Notes: generated from the letters alone by a model not told the origin. A stretch of 64,000 nucleotides of DNA from a bacterium (GCA_004562915.1 SFQZ01000003.1:1-64000); one strand, 5' to 3'. Shown: positions 33,549 to 43,916, counted from the stretch's first letter. Translations and numbers: made by a program.

Positions 33549-34250
33549 ATGGTAGCAAAACAAAAAATTATGATCGTAGACGATGATAATAACATCGCAG
33601 AATTGATTTCATTATATCTGACAAAAGAGTGTTTTGAATGCAGAATTGTAAATGACGGTGAGGAAGCTCTTCACGTATTTCCCGCTTTCCAACCAAACCT
33701 GATCCTTCTGGATCTGATGCTTCCGGGCATTGACGGATATCAGGTCTGCAGGGAAATCCGTCACAAATCCAATGTTCCGATCATCATGCTTTCCGCCAAA
33801 GGTGAAGTTTTTGATAAAGTACTGGGACTGGAACTTGGTGCCGATGATTATATGATCAAACCTTTTGATTCCAAAGAACTGGTAGCACGTGTGAAAGCGG
33901 TTTTGCGACGTTTTCAGCCTGCACAGACCTCCTCTTCACAGACAAACGGGAAATATGTGGAATATCCTGACCTTATTATTAATCTGACCAATTATTCTGT
34001 TATCAACAACGGAGCAACCATTGATATGCCGCCAAAAGAACTGGAACTGCTTTATTTCCTTGCTTCTTCTCCCAATCAGGTATTCACCAGAGAGCAGCTT
34101 CTGGATCATATCTGGGGATACGAATATATTGGCGATACCCGCACGGTTGATGTTCACATCAAACGTCTCCGGGAAAAAATAAAGGATCATGCCTCCTGGT
34201 CAATCAGTACCGTATGGGGGATCGGATACAAATTTGAGGTCAAATCATAA
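33549..34250 (+). CDS. OmpR-family response regulator
   Basis: 233 residues. Receiver domain with the acidic pocket IMIVDDDNN, phospho-acceptor Asp55 in LILLDLMLPGIDGY and switch Lys in DDYMIKPFD; C-terminal winged helix ending TVDVHIKRLREKIKD and VWGIGYKFE. A CTGGAGGAG site precedes the ATG. Its stop overlaps the kinase start (TAATG). The pair probably senses a cell-envelope or nutrient signal; the target is unknown. Confidence 0.93.
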   Translation: MVAKQKIMIVDDDNNIAELISLYLTKECFECRIVNDGEEALHVFPAFQPNLILLDLMLPGIDGYQVCREIRHKSNVPIIMLSAKGEVFDKVLGLELGADDYMIKPFDSKELVARVKAVLRRFQPAQTSSSQTNGKYVEYPDLIINLTNYSVINNGATIDMPPKELELLYFLASSPNQVFTREQLLDHIWGYEYIGDTRTVDVHIKRLREKIKDHASWSISTVWGIGYKFEVKS

Positions 34251-35659
34251 TGAAAAATACGTTGTATTTTAAATTTATACTGGCTTATGTAATCCTGGCA
34301 GTACTGGGATTTCTGACGATTTCTACTATTGGTTCCTCTCTGGTGCAGAATCAGATTCTGGATGCCGAAGGGGAATCTTTATACAAAGAGGCAATCTCTA
34401 TTGCCTCTTATCAGGCAAAAGCAGACTACTCAAACACAGAAGAAGTGGAAGAGACCTACAATTATCTGAAAACCCTCTCCACATATCAGGATGCACGTAT
34501 CATGATCCTGAATTCTTTCGGTGTGCCTCTGATCGATACCGGACTTTCCTATCAGTCGGGAAATACCACTCCACTGGAAAATTTTGATCCTACAGCTCTG
34601 GATACCGGTTATTATGAAACAGGAGATTTTTATCATTATTTTAGTGAAGAGATGGTAAACACGATGGTTCCCATCACACTGAATCTGAAAACAAAGGGAT
34701 ATGTGTCCATTCATATACCCATGAGTAAGATTATTGAAAAAAGAGAAAGCATCCTGGGACCGGTGTACATTATTTTTGTACTGTTATTTGTCTTTTCTCT
34801 TCTGATTCTGGGACTGTTTTCTTTCAGTGTCTATCGGCCTCTGAAAAAAATCACGATAGGCGCCAATGAATACGCAGCCGGCAATCTGGATTATAATATT
34901 TCTGTGAACACAGATGATGAAATGGGATATCTTGCGACCACCCTGAATTATATGTCTGATGAATTGAATAAAATGGGCGATTATCAACGCAAATTTGTTG
35001 CCAATGTATCCCATGATTTTCGTTCACCACTGACTTCCATCAAGGGATACGTGGAAGCCATCATGGACGGAACCATTCCTCCGGAAATGCAGGGACGCTA
35101 TCTGCAGATTGTAGTCGACGAGACAGAACGCCTCGACAAGCTGACAAAAAGTCTGCTTACGCTGGACAAGCTGGATTCCCGGGGACGCCCTATACATATG
35201 GTCCGTTTTGATATCAACCAGACCATCAAGAGCACCGCCGCTACATTTGAAGGTATCTGCCGTAAAAAAATAATCACCATCGAACTTCATCTGGAATCAG
35301 AAAAGCTCTTTGTCAATGCAGACAAAGAGCAAATTCAACAGGTTCTGTATAATCTGATCGATAATGCCATCAAGTTCAGCAACAATGATTCTACGATCAA
35401 GGTGGAAACCACAGAAAAGCACGGAACCGTATTTGTCTCAGTAAAAGATACCGGACAGGGTATCCCGAAAGCGAGCCTGAATAAAATCTGGGAACGCTTT
35501 TACAAACTGGATTCCTCCAGAGGTCGTGACCGCAAAGGAACCGGGCTGGGACTTTCCATCGTAAAGGAAATCATCACCGCTCATAACCAGAACATCAATG
35601 TAATCAGTACCGAAGGTGTGGGTACCGAATTTATCTTTACTTTGGAAAAAGCTAAATAG
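34250..35659 (+). CDS. Sensor histidine kinase, partner of the OmpR regulator
   Basis: 469 residues with two membrane helices (about 7-30 and 170-192) enclosing a ~140-residue extracytoplasmic domain, a HAMP domain, the H-box NVSHDFRSPLTSIKGY (His255), N-box IDNAIKFSNND and G-boxes DTGQGIPKASL and KGTGLGLSIVKEI. Overlaps the response-regulator stop, so both are translated together. It should phosphorylate Asp55 of that regulator. Ligand unknown. A terminator follows. Confidence 0.94.
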   Translation: MKNTLYFKFILAYVILAVLGFLTISTIGSSLVQNQILDAEGESLYKEAISIASYQAKADYSNTEEVEETYNYLKTLSTYQDARIMILNSFGVPLIDTGLSYQSGNTTPLENFDPTALDTGYYETGDFYHYFSEEMVNTMVPITLNLKTKGYVSIHIPMSKIIEKRESILGPVYIIFVLLFVFSLLILGLFSFSVYRPLKKITIGANEYAAGNLDYNISVNTDDEMGYLATTLNYMSDELNKMGDYQRKFVANVSHDFRSPLTSIKGYVEAIMDGTIPPEMQGRYLQIVVDETERLDKLTKSLLTLDKLDSRGRPIHMVRFDINQTIKSTAATFEGICRKKIITIELHLESEKLFVNADKEQIQQVLYNLIDNAIKFSNNDSTIKVETTEKHGTVFVSVKDTGQGIPKASLNKIWERFYKLDSSRGRDRKGTGLGLSIVKEIITAHNQNINVISTEGVGTEFIFTLEKAK

Positions 35660-35662
35660 ACC

Positions 35663-35700
35663 GAACCGGACGCAGGTCTGTCCCCTGTCCGGTTCCTTTA
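35663..35700. terminator. Terminator between the kinase and trmL
   Basis: GAACCGGAC (35663-35671) pairs with GTCCGGTTC (35687-35695) and is followed by CTTTATTT. It sits between convergent genes and probably serves the two-component operon. Confidence 0.8.
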
Positions 35701-36198
35701 TTTCCAGTCATATCTGGTCAGGTGTCCTTCCAGCTGCATATGATCGAAATTATGCTGCCGCAGAGCCTCATACAGGACAATCGCCACAGAATTACTGAGA
35801 TTCAGAGATCGTATCTTATCAAGCATGGGAATCCGAATCGCAGTCTCCTGGTTTTCCAGGAGAATTTCTTCCGGAATCCCACCGCTTTCTTTTCCAAACA
35901 TAATATAACAGTCTTCTTCATAGAAAACATCTGTATATGTCCTCGGTGCCTTAGTAGAAGCCATATAAATCTTTGCTCCCGGATTCTTTTCCAGAAAATC
36001 CTGATAATTGATATATCTGGTTACATCAAGATGTTCCCAATAATCCATTCCGGCTCTTTTGATCGATTTCTCATTCAGTCGGAATCCCAAAGGTTCAATC
36101 AGATGAAGACGGGTACCTGTTGCCACACAGGTTCTGCCAATATTTCCCGTGTTGGACGGGATTTCCGGCTCATATAATACAATATTCAATCTCGCCAT
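35698..36198 (-). CDS. trmL: tRNA (cytidine/uridine-2'-O-)-methyltransferase TrmL
   Basis: 166 residues of the SPOUT class. Motif 1 NIVLYEPEIPSNTGNIGRTCVATGTRLHLI, motif 2 IYMASTKAPRTY to MFGKESGGIPEEIL and motif 3 RIPMLDKIRSLNLSNSVAIVLYE are all visible. It methylates position 34 of tRNA-Leu isoacceptors. Start placed at 36198, after AAGGAG. It lies 30 bases downstream of the AIR-synthase-like gene on the same strand. Confidence 0.93.
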   Translation of the reverse strand: MARLNIVLYEPEIPSNTGNIGRTCVATGTRLHLIEPLGFRLNEKSIKRAGMDYWEHLDVTRYINYQDFLEKNPGAKIYMASTKAPRTYTDVFYEEDCYIMFGKESGGIPEEILLENQETAIRIPMLDKIRSLNLSNSVAIVLYEALRQHNFDHMQLEGHLTRYDWK

Positions 36199-36230
36199 TT
36201 TTTCTCCTTCCATCACTCATCGACATTGAT

Positions 36231-37217
36231 CTATCCAAGTACTTTGTACAACTCATCCGGCTGTGGTTTATCCAGATAACGGACATCCTCTCCGTTTCTG
36301 AGTATCCGGTCATTACCGGCATTGGTACGTCCTACCACTGACGCATGGATTCCGTCTTTTTCCAGTTTTCTCACAAGTTCATGACCGTCATCCGCAGCGA
36401 TCATCATAGAACCGCTGGACATAATCTGATATGGATTCAAATCAAAATACTGACAGATCTCCACTGTCTCCTGACGGATCGGGATTTTTTTCAAATCTAC
36501 TTCCAGTCCTACTCCCGCACCACTTGCCATCTCCCAAAGAGCACCAAATACTCCTCCCTCTGTAATATCGTGCATGGCTGTAACACCATGTTCCATGGCA
36601 ATCCTGGATTCCGGAACGACTGACAAAAACTGGTCAAATCCAATAGCCGTATCCACGATTCCTGCCGGAAAACGCTTCCGGAGTTCTTCTTCTCTTTCTT
36701 TTGCCAGAATTGTAGTGGCCTCCAGACCGATCCATTTCGTCACAACAATATCCTGTTCCGGCTGCACCTGCAGTGTCGTAATTACACGGGATTTTTTAAT
36801 CTTACCTACTCCGGTGACAGAAATCAACGGCTGACGGACTACATTGGTGATTTCTGTATGACCACCCAAAACTTCCATATTCAGTTTTTTACAGGTTGCC
36901 TCCGCTTCCTGCATCATTTTCTTCACTTCCGGCTCCTCCACGGTATCCGGAAGCATTACCGTCAGCATGACACCAATCGGCTCTGCTCCGGAAGCCGCCA
37001 GATCATTGGCAGTGATATGAATACTGTGGCTTCCGAGGTCTTTCACTGTGCCGGTGATCGGATCTGTAGACATAACAAGAACCTCATCCGGTTCCACCTG
37101 CACAATCGCGCAGTCCTGTCCCACTGCCGGACCTACCAGCACTTCTTCTCTTCTATGTTTTACCTGCTTTAATACGGAACGAATCAATATGGGTTCCGGT
37201 AACTTTCCTATTTTCAT
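36231..37217 (-). CDS. AIR-synthase-family protein (HypE/ThiL-like)
   Basis: 328 residues with the two-domain AIR synthase fold. VGQDCAIVQV near the N-terminus and the ATP-binding features NDLAASGAEPIGVMLTV, GGHTEITN and HDITEGGVFGALWEMA match HypE/ThiL/PurM relatives. There are no hydrogenase or thiamine genes nearby, so its substrate cannot be named; HypE's C-terminal cysteine is absent. It sits in a minus-strand run between the VanW protein and trmL. Confidence 0.82.
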   Translation of the reverse strand: MKIGKLPEPILIRSVLKQVKHRREEVLVGPAVGQDCAIVQVEPDEVLVMSTDPITGTVKDLGSHSIHITANDLAASGAEPIGVMLTVMLPDTVEEPEVKKMMQEAEATCKKLNMEVLGGHTEITNVVRQPLISVTGVGKIKKSRVITTLQVQPEQDIVVTKWIGLEATTILAKEREEELRKRFPAGIVDTAIGFDQFLSVVPESRIAMEHGVTAMHDITEGGVFGALWEMASGAGVGLEVDLKKIPIRQETVEICQYFDLNPYQIMSSGSMMIAADDGHELVRKLEKDGIHASVVGRTNAGNDRILRNGEDVRYLDKPQPDELYKVLG

Positions 37218-37232
37218 TCTCTGATGCCTCCG

Positions 37233-38672
37233 TTAAGAATACTGATTTAATACCACATATACCTGATTCAGATCATTCGTCGCAATCGCACTGTACATTG
37301 CACTGGCAGCTTCTGCATTGTCCGTTTTTACACCCACTTTATATTTATTGGGGGCCATCTGATACGTACTGGTATTTACCTCTTCTCTGTTTTCCTGCCC
37401 GTTTTCTGTCACCACTTTCCATAGCTTCGCCCGATATCCAGTATGGGAAGTCTGGGTTTGTTCTATACTCCCCAGGTTTTTCTCCGGGTCAGCTGTCAAT
37501 TCTGTCGTCGGCTGAATGGTCTCCAGTGTTTCGCTTTCATAACTGACGGTTCTTCCTTCCGGACGATACTCTTCTCCATATATTACAAAACTGACGGTTC
37601 CACCAGCTGCATAGCCCTCTATATAAATTGGTGCATCCAGATTATTTACAAACTTAAAATCTTTAGCCCCTTCAGCGATTGCTGCGTCCATGGACGGTTT
37701 TACATAGTTTACAATCATCGAATGATTATGCCGTTCTGTCACCTGAAGCTCCGATCTCAATACCGCAAGATACAACGTGCTGGATACCTGACAGATACCG
37801 CCTCCGAAAGACTCTACAACGGCACCGTTCGCATAGGAACCGGCCAGCTCATATCCATTTTCTTCCGTAAATGGCACCATCGCATCACACACGGAAAAAC
37901 TTTCTCCCGGATATAAAACTTTTCCATTTAGTTTTTGTGTACCATTTCTAATATTCGTCGCTCTGGCAGCACTGCTGGAAGAATAATCCGTACTTCCCTG
38001 ACCAAGCACATTCTTCACTCGTGCCAGTTCTTCTTTTGATCCTCTGGGTTCCGTTAGTTCAACCTCAAGTTCCACATCCCCGATCCCATCTTTCCAGATT
38101 TCTGTCAGATAAGTTTCCAAAAGCTGAACTGACTCTTCTTCCTTAAGTACAACACCCCTCTGTCCATTGATGATTTGAAATTGCCCATTATCACGTACCA
38201 GACTGTAATTGGAAACTTCCCTGTTCAGCGGAACACAGTACGTTTCCAGAGCCTCGCGTAAAGCCTCTTCATCAACCTGATAGTTCATTTCCAGATGAAT
38301 TGGAGTATTCTCCAGATCTTTTTTCACCTTATACCGCTTGATCACATTGCCAATCTGTCCGATTTGGGCCGCATTTTCAACAGTATCCCTGTTATTGCCG
38401 CTGACCCCCAGCTCTTTTGCAGTCACACCTACCGACTGATCATCCATATGAAGAATGATCCGGTATCCCGTAGTTTCTTCCACCCGTCGTTCAACCGCCT
38501 GCATTGCCTCGTCCACAGTCAATCCTGAGAGATCCACATTTTCCAGATAGATATTATCCAAAATCTTCTGTTCCTGTCGGACAGTTCCGAAATCTTCCTG
38601 CGCCCGGACAGGTGCCGCACATAAAACAGCAATTCCAACTGTGGCGACAGCAAATATGCTTTTCACTTTCAT
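37233..38672 (-). CDS. Secreted VanW-family protein with G5-like tail
   Basis: 479 residues with a signal peptide (to about residue 25, AAPVRAQ), two peptidoglycan-binding-like repeats, a VanW domain (LYPGESFSVCDAMVPFTEENGYELAGSY to ESFGGGICQVSSTLYLAVLRSEL) and a C-terminal segment with G5-like spacing. VanW proteins occur widely in Gram-positives and are thought to act on or bind the cell wall; the activity is not known. Its start ATG overlaps the stop of the 32-residue membrane peptide gene. Confidence 0.85.
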   Translation of the reverse strand: MKVKSIFAVATVGIAVLCAAPVRAQEDFGTVRQEQKILDNIYLENVDLSGLTVDEAMQAVERRVEETTGYRIILHMDDQSVGVTAKELGVSGNNRDTVENAAQIGQIGNVIKRYKVKKDLENTPIHLEMNYQVDEEALREALETYCVPLNREVSNYSLVRDNGQFQIINGQRGVVLKEEESVQLLETYLTEIWKDGIGDVELEVELTEPRGSKEELARVKNVLGQGSTDYSSSSAARATNIRNGTQKLNGKVLYPGESFSVCDAMVPFTEENGYELAGSYANGAVVESFGGGICQVSSTLYLAVLRSELQVTERHNHSMIVNYVKPSMDAAIAEGAKDFKFVNNLDAPIYIEGYAAGGTVSFVIYGEEYRPEGRTVSYESETLETIQPTTELTADPEKNLGSIEQTQTSHTGYRAKLWKVVTENGQENREEVNTSTYQMAPNKYKVGVKTDNAEAASAMYSAIATNDLNQVYVVLNQYS

Positions 38673-38767
38673 AGCAACACATCCAGAGCCATTGAGAATA
38701 CCATAGCTAATATCATAACAATTGCAATCACTGATGCCATAATACGTTTTCCTTTATTACTCCACAT
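38669..38767 (-). CDS. Small membrane peptide, 32 residues
   Basis: Reads MWSNKGKRIMASVIAIVMIL then a hydrophobic end and DVLL. A GAGGTGATATT ribosome site precedes ATG 38767 and the TGA overlaps the VanW start (ATGA). One membrane helix after a short positive N-terminus. Function unknown; coupling to the VanW gene suggests a joint envelope role. Confidence 0.65.
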   Translation of the reverse strand: MWSNKGKRIMASVIAIVMILAMVFSMALDVLL

Positions 38768-38771
38768 AATA

Positions 38772-39494
38772 TCACCTCATGATCCTTCCATATTCTGAAA
38801 TAATTTTATCAATTTTCCTGGATGCTTCATTTTTTGTCAGACTGTCAATCTCCACATCCAGACTTATTTTATGATATTTCACTAAATCATTCAAGTACGC
38901 TTTTTGTGAATTCGTAATAGGCCCCTGTTTTTTTGCTTTATACAGAAGAGCTACCGGAACAAACAACCTTTCCTGTCCCTCCTGAGCCCTTTTTTTCAGT
39001 TGTTCATAGACCTCATACGTAGCCAGTGCATCATGAAAAGCACGGTGTGCCTGTTCCCTGTTAATCTGAAAATACTCACACAGGCTGGTCAGGCTTCGGC
39101 TTTCCAGTTCCGGAAGAACACTTCTGGCAATTTTCAGCGTATCAATTCCTCTTTTTTCAAAAGAGAGCTTCAGATTCGCCGCCTGATGTTTGAGGAAACT
39201 ATAATCAAACATCAGATTATGTCCCATCAGATCCCTGTCACCACAGAAATCAAGAAATTCATAAAAAGCCTGTTCAGCTGTCGGGGCATTCTCCACCATA
39301 TCCTGCGTAATTCCTGTTAAAGCCTGAATGAATGGAGGTATCGCCATCCTGGGATTAATAAAAGTACAGAATGTATCTTTCACTTCTCCATTTTCCACTT
39401 TTACAGCTCCTATTTCCAGGATTCTGTCTTTTGCCGGCTGCAGACCTGTAGTCTCCAGATCTACTACCACATAACTGTCCGCATTCCTTTCCAT
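38772..39494 (-). CDS. DnaQ-like 3'-5' exonuclease (PolC-type)
   Basis: 240 residues. DEDDh exonuclease motifs: VVVDLETTGLQPAKDRILEIG (Exo I), GHNLMFDYSFLK (Exo II) and HRAFHDALATYEVY (Exo III). A C-terminal helical region follows. It acts as a stand-alone proofreading or DNA-repair nuclease. It lies immediately upstream of the small membrane peptide on the same strand. Confidence 0.9.
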   Translation of the reverse strand: MERNADSYVVVDLETTGLQPAKDRILEIGAVKVENGEVKDTFCTFINPRMAIPPFIQALTGITQDMVENAPTAEQAFYEFLDFCGDRDLMGHNLMFDYSFLKHQAANLKLSFEKRGIDTLKIARSVLPELESRSLTSLCEYFQINREQAHRAFHDALATYEVYEQLKKRAQEGQERLFVPVALLYKAKKQGPITNSQKAYLNDLVKYHKISLDVEIDSLTKNEASRKIDKIISEYGRIMR

Positions 39495-39561
39495 ACCTGT
39501 ACTTCCTTTCTCTCTTTCTGTGCTGTTTTTTCTCGCTGCCTGTCACTTCTGATTGCTAATC

Positions 39562-41334
39562 TCATTTTCCTTCACATATTTCCGTAATTGTTTCGCATTC
39601 CCGGGTAATGTCCTGATATTTTGCCGCAAAAGTAAGTGTATCCCGCTTTTTATAATCAAATAAAAACAGATAAGTCCCCGGCTCCAGAGTATCCGGATGG
39701 AAATGCATAACTTCAATGTGTGTCATCTTTCCTGTCTGTTTTTCATCATAAATTTCATATTCTTCTAAAAAACGATGTTCTTTTGCTTCCATCTGATAAA
39801 ATCTGCGAAAAACCTGTTTATACATTTTCAGATTGCTCGCCCATGCAGGCCTGGTTTTCATGTTTTCTCTGGAATACAGATCAAAAATCATCAACTCCTG
39901 ATAAAGGTTTTTATTCTCTGGTGCTTTATTTTTCAAAAACTCCAACAGTATTTCATATCTGCAGATTCTCGTATGAGAAATCTCCATATATCCCATTTTC
40001 TCATAGAAATTTCCTAATTCCTGGAAAAATTCAAACGGGCTCTCAAACAAACGGATTGCTGCCGGAAGAGTTTTTAAAAACTGACCACTATTATAATATA
40101 CTTCTGTCATCTCTTCCACCAGCTTCAATTTCAGCATATCTTCATAGGGAAGCCATCTGGTAAATAATACTTCATAAGGCTCTTCTTCATGATAACAGCA
40201 GCCATAACTATCTGCCATTTTATTCATGTAAGATCCTTTCAACACTTTCAAAAATCCCAGCTGGAGCTGCTGCGGTTTCATACGATACACATCATTAAAA
40301 GACTTTCCAAAACTTTCATAATCTTCATAAGGAAGTCCTGCAATCAAATCAAGATGTTGATGCACATTCCGTTTTTCCCGGATTCTCTCTACATTATAAG
40401 CCACACGGGACAAATCCATTTTTCTGTGAATTTCTCGTATCGTATCCGGATTCGTGGATTGGACACCAATTTCCAACTGAATCATTCCCGGTCGCATGGT
40501 CCTGATCAGTTCAATCTCATCCTCCGTCAGAATATCCGCAGCCACTTCAAAATGAAAATTTGTGATTCCATTATCATGCTCCACCAGATAAGTCCATATC
40601 TCCATAGCATGGTCATGGCGACAATTAAAAGTTCTGTCCACAAATTTTACCTGGGGAACTTTATGATCCAGAAAAAACTGCAGTTCTTTCTTTACCAGAT
40701 CCAGATTACGAAATCTAAGTTTCTTATCGATCGATGACAGACAATAACTGCAGGAAAAAGGGCACCCTCTGCTGGATTCATAATAAATGATTCGATTTTC
40801 AAACTTTTCCAGATCTTCATACACAAAGGGAATCCTGCTCAGGTCCATAACTTCCCGCCATCCATTGTCCTGAATGATTCCACCGGAAACTGTTTGATTT
40901 TTTCGACGATAGGTAACCCCTTTGATATCTTCCAGTATTTTTCCATTACCTGCATAATGCTGCACCAGTTCCAGAAAGGTCTCTTCGCCCTCTCCTTTCA
41001 TGATACCGGTAAGTTCCGGATACTCATCCAATATTTTTTCCGCATCAAAGGAAACTTCCGGCCCACCCAGCCAGATAGCAGTGTCCGGAAGTATCTTGTG
41101 TATCTCTCTTATCAGTTCCTTCACCAGAGAAATATTCCAAATATAGCAGGAAATGCAAAGGACTTCCGGCTTTCGCCGGAAGATTCCTTTTAAAATGTCA
41201 TCCTTACTTTGATTGATTGTAAACTCGGCCAGTCCAATCTGCTCCCGGTATTCCCGTGCATATGCCTGAAGGCTGTAAACAGCTAGATTGGAATGGATAT
41301 ACTTTGCGTTAATCGCAATCAACAAAATTCTCAT
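39562..41334 (-). CDS. B12-binding-domain radical SAM protein (DUF4080)
   Basis: 590 residues. The N-terminal part matches a B12-binding Rossmann domain (LLIAINAKYIHSN to WLGGPEVSFD). The radical SAM cluster is SSRGCPFSCSYCLSS, followed by VKFVDRTFNC and MIQLEIGVQSTNP. C-terminal DUF4080 region follows. The reaction is unknown; relatives are anaerobe proteins annotated as methyltransferase-like. It overlaps the end of pfkB by four bases (ATGA), so the two are co-translated. Confidence 0.88.
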   Translation of the reverse strand: MRILLIAINAKYIHSNLAVYSLQAYAREYREQIGLAEFTINQSKDDILKGIFRRKPEVLCISCYIWNISLVKELIREIHKILPDTAIWLGGPEVSFDAEKILDEYPELTGIMKGEGEETFLELVQHYAGNGKILEDIKGVTYRRKNQTVSGGIIQDNGWREVMDLSRIPFVYEDLEKFENRIIYYESSRGCPFSCSYCLSSIDKKLRFRNLDLVKKELQFFLDHKVPQVKFVDRTFNCRHDHAMEIWTYLVEHDNGITNFHFEVAADILTEDEIELIRTMRPGMIQLEIGVQSTNPDTIREIHRKMDLSRVAYNVERIREKRNVHQHLDLIAGLPYEDYESFGKSFNDVYRMKPQQLQLGFLKVLKGSYMNKMADSYGCCYHEEEPYEVLFTRWLPYEDMLKLKLVEEMTEVYYNSGQFLKTLPAAIRLFESPFEFFQELGNFYEKMGYMEISHTRICRYEILLEFLKNKAPENKNLYQELMIFDLYSRENMKTRPAWASNLKMYKQVFRRFYQMEAKEHRFLEEYEIYDEKQTGKMTHIEVMHFHPDTLEPGTYLFLFDYKKRDTLTFAAKYQDITRECETITEICEGK

Positions 41335-42275
41335 AATTCAGCCATAACCTGTTCCAGTGTCGGCATAGCCGGAATTGCACCACGTTTCTCCACGCACAGA
41401 CCTGCAACCGCATTGGCAAAATCCAGATATTCTTTTGCCTGTTCTTCTGTAAGATCTGCAGGTTTCACATTATTCAGTGCCAGACGGGAAAGAAGTCCTC
41501 CCCAGAAAGAATCTCCTGCTCCGGTCGTATCTACAGGTTTACGGTCTTTTCCTTTTGCATGCACTTCGATAGCTTTTGTCTTCAACAATGCTCCATCTTT
41601 TCCCAGTGTTACGACTACACAGGAAACCCCTTGCTTCAGAAGTTCCTCTGCTGCCTCTTTTGAATCAGCCTTGCCGCTGAGCAGTTCTGTCTCCTCATCA
41701 GAAATCTTCATGATATCCGCATAAGGAACCATAGAACGCATCTTTTCGATTGCGTCCTCTTCTGTCTTCCAAAGCAGCGGACGATAGTTCGGGTCATAAG
41801 AAATAACTGCTCCAGCTTTCTTTGCTTCCTGTACCGCGTAGAATGTTGCACTTCTTGCAGGCTCGTCTGTCAAAGAAAGCGAACCACAATGAAAAATCTT
41901 TGTATTCTTTACAACATCCAGATTCACTTCTTCACTGGTAAGCTGGGTATCCGCACCCGGTTTTCTGGCAAAAGAAAAGCTTCTTTCACCATTTTTTAAT
42001 GATACAAAAGCAAGTGTGGTAAAGAAATCAGGATCCACAACCAGACCTGAGGTATCCACACCGATTTTATCCAGAGTTTCTTTAAGCAGTGCTCCATGCA
42101 TGTCATCTCCCACCTTGCCGATGAATGCAGGTTTCAGTCCCAGATTGGATACTGCCGCCAGTACATTAGCCGGAGCTCCTCCAGGATTCTGCTCAAATAA
42201 TGCCATACCCGCCTCTGAATTTCCGTATGGAGTAAAGTCAATCAATACTTCACCCAAAGCTGTAACATCAAACAT
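41331..42275 (-). CDS. PfkB-family sugar kinase (fructokinase-like)
   Basis: 314 residues. It has GEVLIDF at the N-terminus, GGAPANVLAAVSNLG, and the catalytic DTTGAGDSFWGGLL near the C-terminus. Ribokinase-family fold; the closest pattern is fructokinase, phosphorylating fructose with ATP. No transporter or sucrose hydrolase lies next to it. Overlaps the radical SAM gene downstream. Confidence 0.88.
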   Translation of the reverse strand: MFDVTALGEVLIDFTPYGNSEAGMALFEQNPGGAPANVLAAVSNLGLKPAFIGKVGDDMHGALLKETLDKIGVDTSGLVVDPDFFTTLAFVSLKNGERSFSFARKPGADTQLTSEEVNLDVVKNTKIFHCGSLSLTDEPARSATFYAVQEAKKAGAVISYDPNYRPLLWKTEEDAIEKMRSMVPYADIMKISDEETELLSGKADSKEAAEELLKQGVSCVVVTLGKDGALLKTKAIEVHAKGKDRKPVDTTGAGDSFWGGLLSRLALNNVKPADLTEEQAKEYLDFANAVAGLCVEKRGAIPAMPTLEQVMAEL

Positions 42276-42371
42276 AACATTGCCCTCTTTTCTTTATCTT
42301 TTGGGGAATACACCCTCAATTTTCTTCTTTGCCTCTATTCTACCACGTCTGGTAAGCAGACCGCAAGAACA

Positions 42372-42390
42372 AAGTGGGGCAAGTCCACTT
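42372..42390 (-). terminator. Weak hairpin downstream of glyA
   Basis: AAGTGG pairs with CCACTT around a short loop just after the glyA stop. Modest stem; supported mainly by position. Confidence 0.5.
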
Positions 42391-42409
42391 CAACTCCCTA
42401 TTCTTTCAC

Positions 42410-43648
42410 TTATGCATTCAAAGGATATTTATCTGTCAGTTCTTTTACAATCGCAAGTGCTTTTTCTTTGTTCTCTTTGCTCTCTATCATCATGGCAATT
42501 GCTTCTGCGATCTGTTCCATATCTTCTTCTTTCATGCCACGGGATGTCACTGCTGCAGTTCCCAGACGCACTCCACTGGTTACAAATGGTGATTCCGGAT
42601 CATTTGGAATCGCATTTTTATTGCAGGTGATATTTGCTTCATCCAGCAGTTTTTCCATGGCTTTCCCGGTAATTCCGGTTCCTCGCAGATCCACCAGCAT
42701 CAGATGGTTATCCGTTCCTCCTGATACCAGCTTAATTCCTCTTCTGATCAAGCCATCAGCAAGAGCTTTACAATTCTTCACAATCTGCTTCTGATATTCC
42801 ACATATTCCGGCTGCAGAGCTTCCTGAAAACATACTGCTTTCGCAGCAATCACATGCATCAGAGGTCCTCCCTGAGTTCCCGGAAATACTGCTTTATTAA
42901 AATTAAATTGCTTTGCAATCTCTTCACTGGAAAGGATCAGACCGCCTCTTGGTCCTCTCAGTGTTTTATGTGTAGTAGTTGTCGTCACATGTGCATAAGG
43001 AATAGGGCTCGGATGGATTCCGGCCGCTACCAGACCTGCAATATGAGCAATGTCCACCATCAAATAAGCGCCAACTTCATCCGCAATCTCGCGGAATTTC
43101 TTAAAATCTATAATACGGGCATAAGCACTTGCACCGGCTACAATCAATTTGGGTCTGGATTCCAGTGCAATCTTTCTCACTTCATCATAATCAATAAATC
43201 CTTCATCATTCACTCCATAAGGCACTACATGGAAATAAGCACCCGAAAAATTTGCCGGGCTTCCATGGCTCAGATGTCCGCCGTGCGCAAGATTCATACC
43301 CATTACGGTATCACCCGGTTTTAACATAGCAAAGAACACAGCCATATTAGCCTGTGCGCCAGAGTGCGGCTGAACATTTGCATAAGTACAGCCAAATAAC
43401 TTTTTAGCCCTCTCAATTGCTAACGTCTCCACTTCATCTACACACTCACATCCACCATAATATCTTTTTCCCGGATATCCTTCTGCATACTTGTTAGTCA
43501 GCGGGCTTCCCATAGCTGCCATGACAGCTTTACTTACCCAGTTTTCTGAAGCTATCAGCTCAATATGCGAATTCTGTCTGTCAATCTCTTTCGTAATCGC
43601 CTGAGCAACAGCCGGATCTGTTTTCACAATTTCATCAAATGAATACAT
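42410..43648 (-). CDS. glyA: Serine hydroxymethyltransferase
   Basis: 412 residues. PLP enzyme that interconverts serine and glycine with tetrahydrofolate. The PLP lysine is in [27 protein letters not shown] and HGGHLSHG also match. Full length. It stands alone on the minus strand, upstream of the convergent-side tRNA cluster, and supplies one-carbon units for purine and thymidylate synthesis. Confidence 0.97.
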   Translation of the reverse strand: MYSFDEIVKTDPAVAQAITKEIDRQNSHIELIASENWVSKAVMAAMGSPLTNKYAEGYPGKRYYGGCECVDEVETLAIERAKKLFGCTYANVQPHSGAQANMAVFFAMLKPGDTVMGMNLAHGGHLSHGSPANFSGAYFHVVPYGVNDEGFIDYDEVRKIALESRPKLIVAGASAYARIIDFKKFREIADEVGAYLMVDIAHIAGLVAAGIHPSPIPYAHVTTTTTHKTLRGPRGGLILSSEEIAKQFNFNKAVFPGTQGGPLMHVIAAKAVCFQEALQPEYVEYQKQIVKNCKALADGLIRRGIKLVSGGTDNHLMLVDLRGTGITGKAMEKLLDEANITCNKNAIPNDPESPFVTSGVRLGTAAVTSRGMKEEDMEQIAEAIAMMIESKENKEKALAIVKELTDKYPLNA

Positions 43649-43775
43649 CTCATTCTCCTCTTCTTTTGCTTTATTCTTCTACTACAATGATGTGCAGAAT
43701 TATAACATAACCTTACTCTCTCTGCAAGCCTATCCTTATTTTCTTAAAAAATTTTAAAAAAATCAAATTTAAGTA

Positions 43776-43804
43776 TTGAAATTCAAACAAGAATATGCTA
43801 TTAT
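43776..43804 (+). promoter_or_regulatory. Promoter of tRNA-Phe
   Basis: TTGAAA (43776-43781), 17 bases, TATTAT (43799-43804), just upstream of tRNA-Phe. Confidence 0.75.
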
Positions 43805-43817
43805 CAAATACGGACTT

Positions 43818-43890
<73 letters not shown>

Positions 43891-43916
43891 TTTATCAAAA
43901 AAATTCAAAAAAGTTC

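Noticed and set aside
43649..43775. Riboswitch upstream of glyA
   Set aside because: The short leader shows no conserved glycine, purine or folate riboswitch features.
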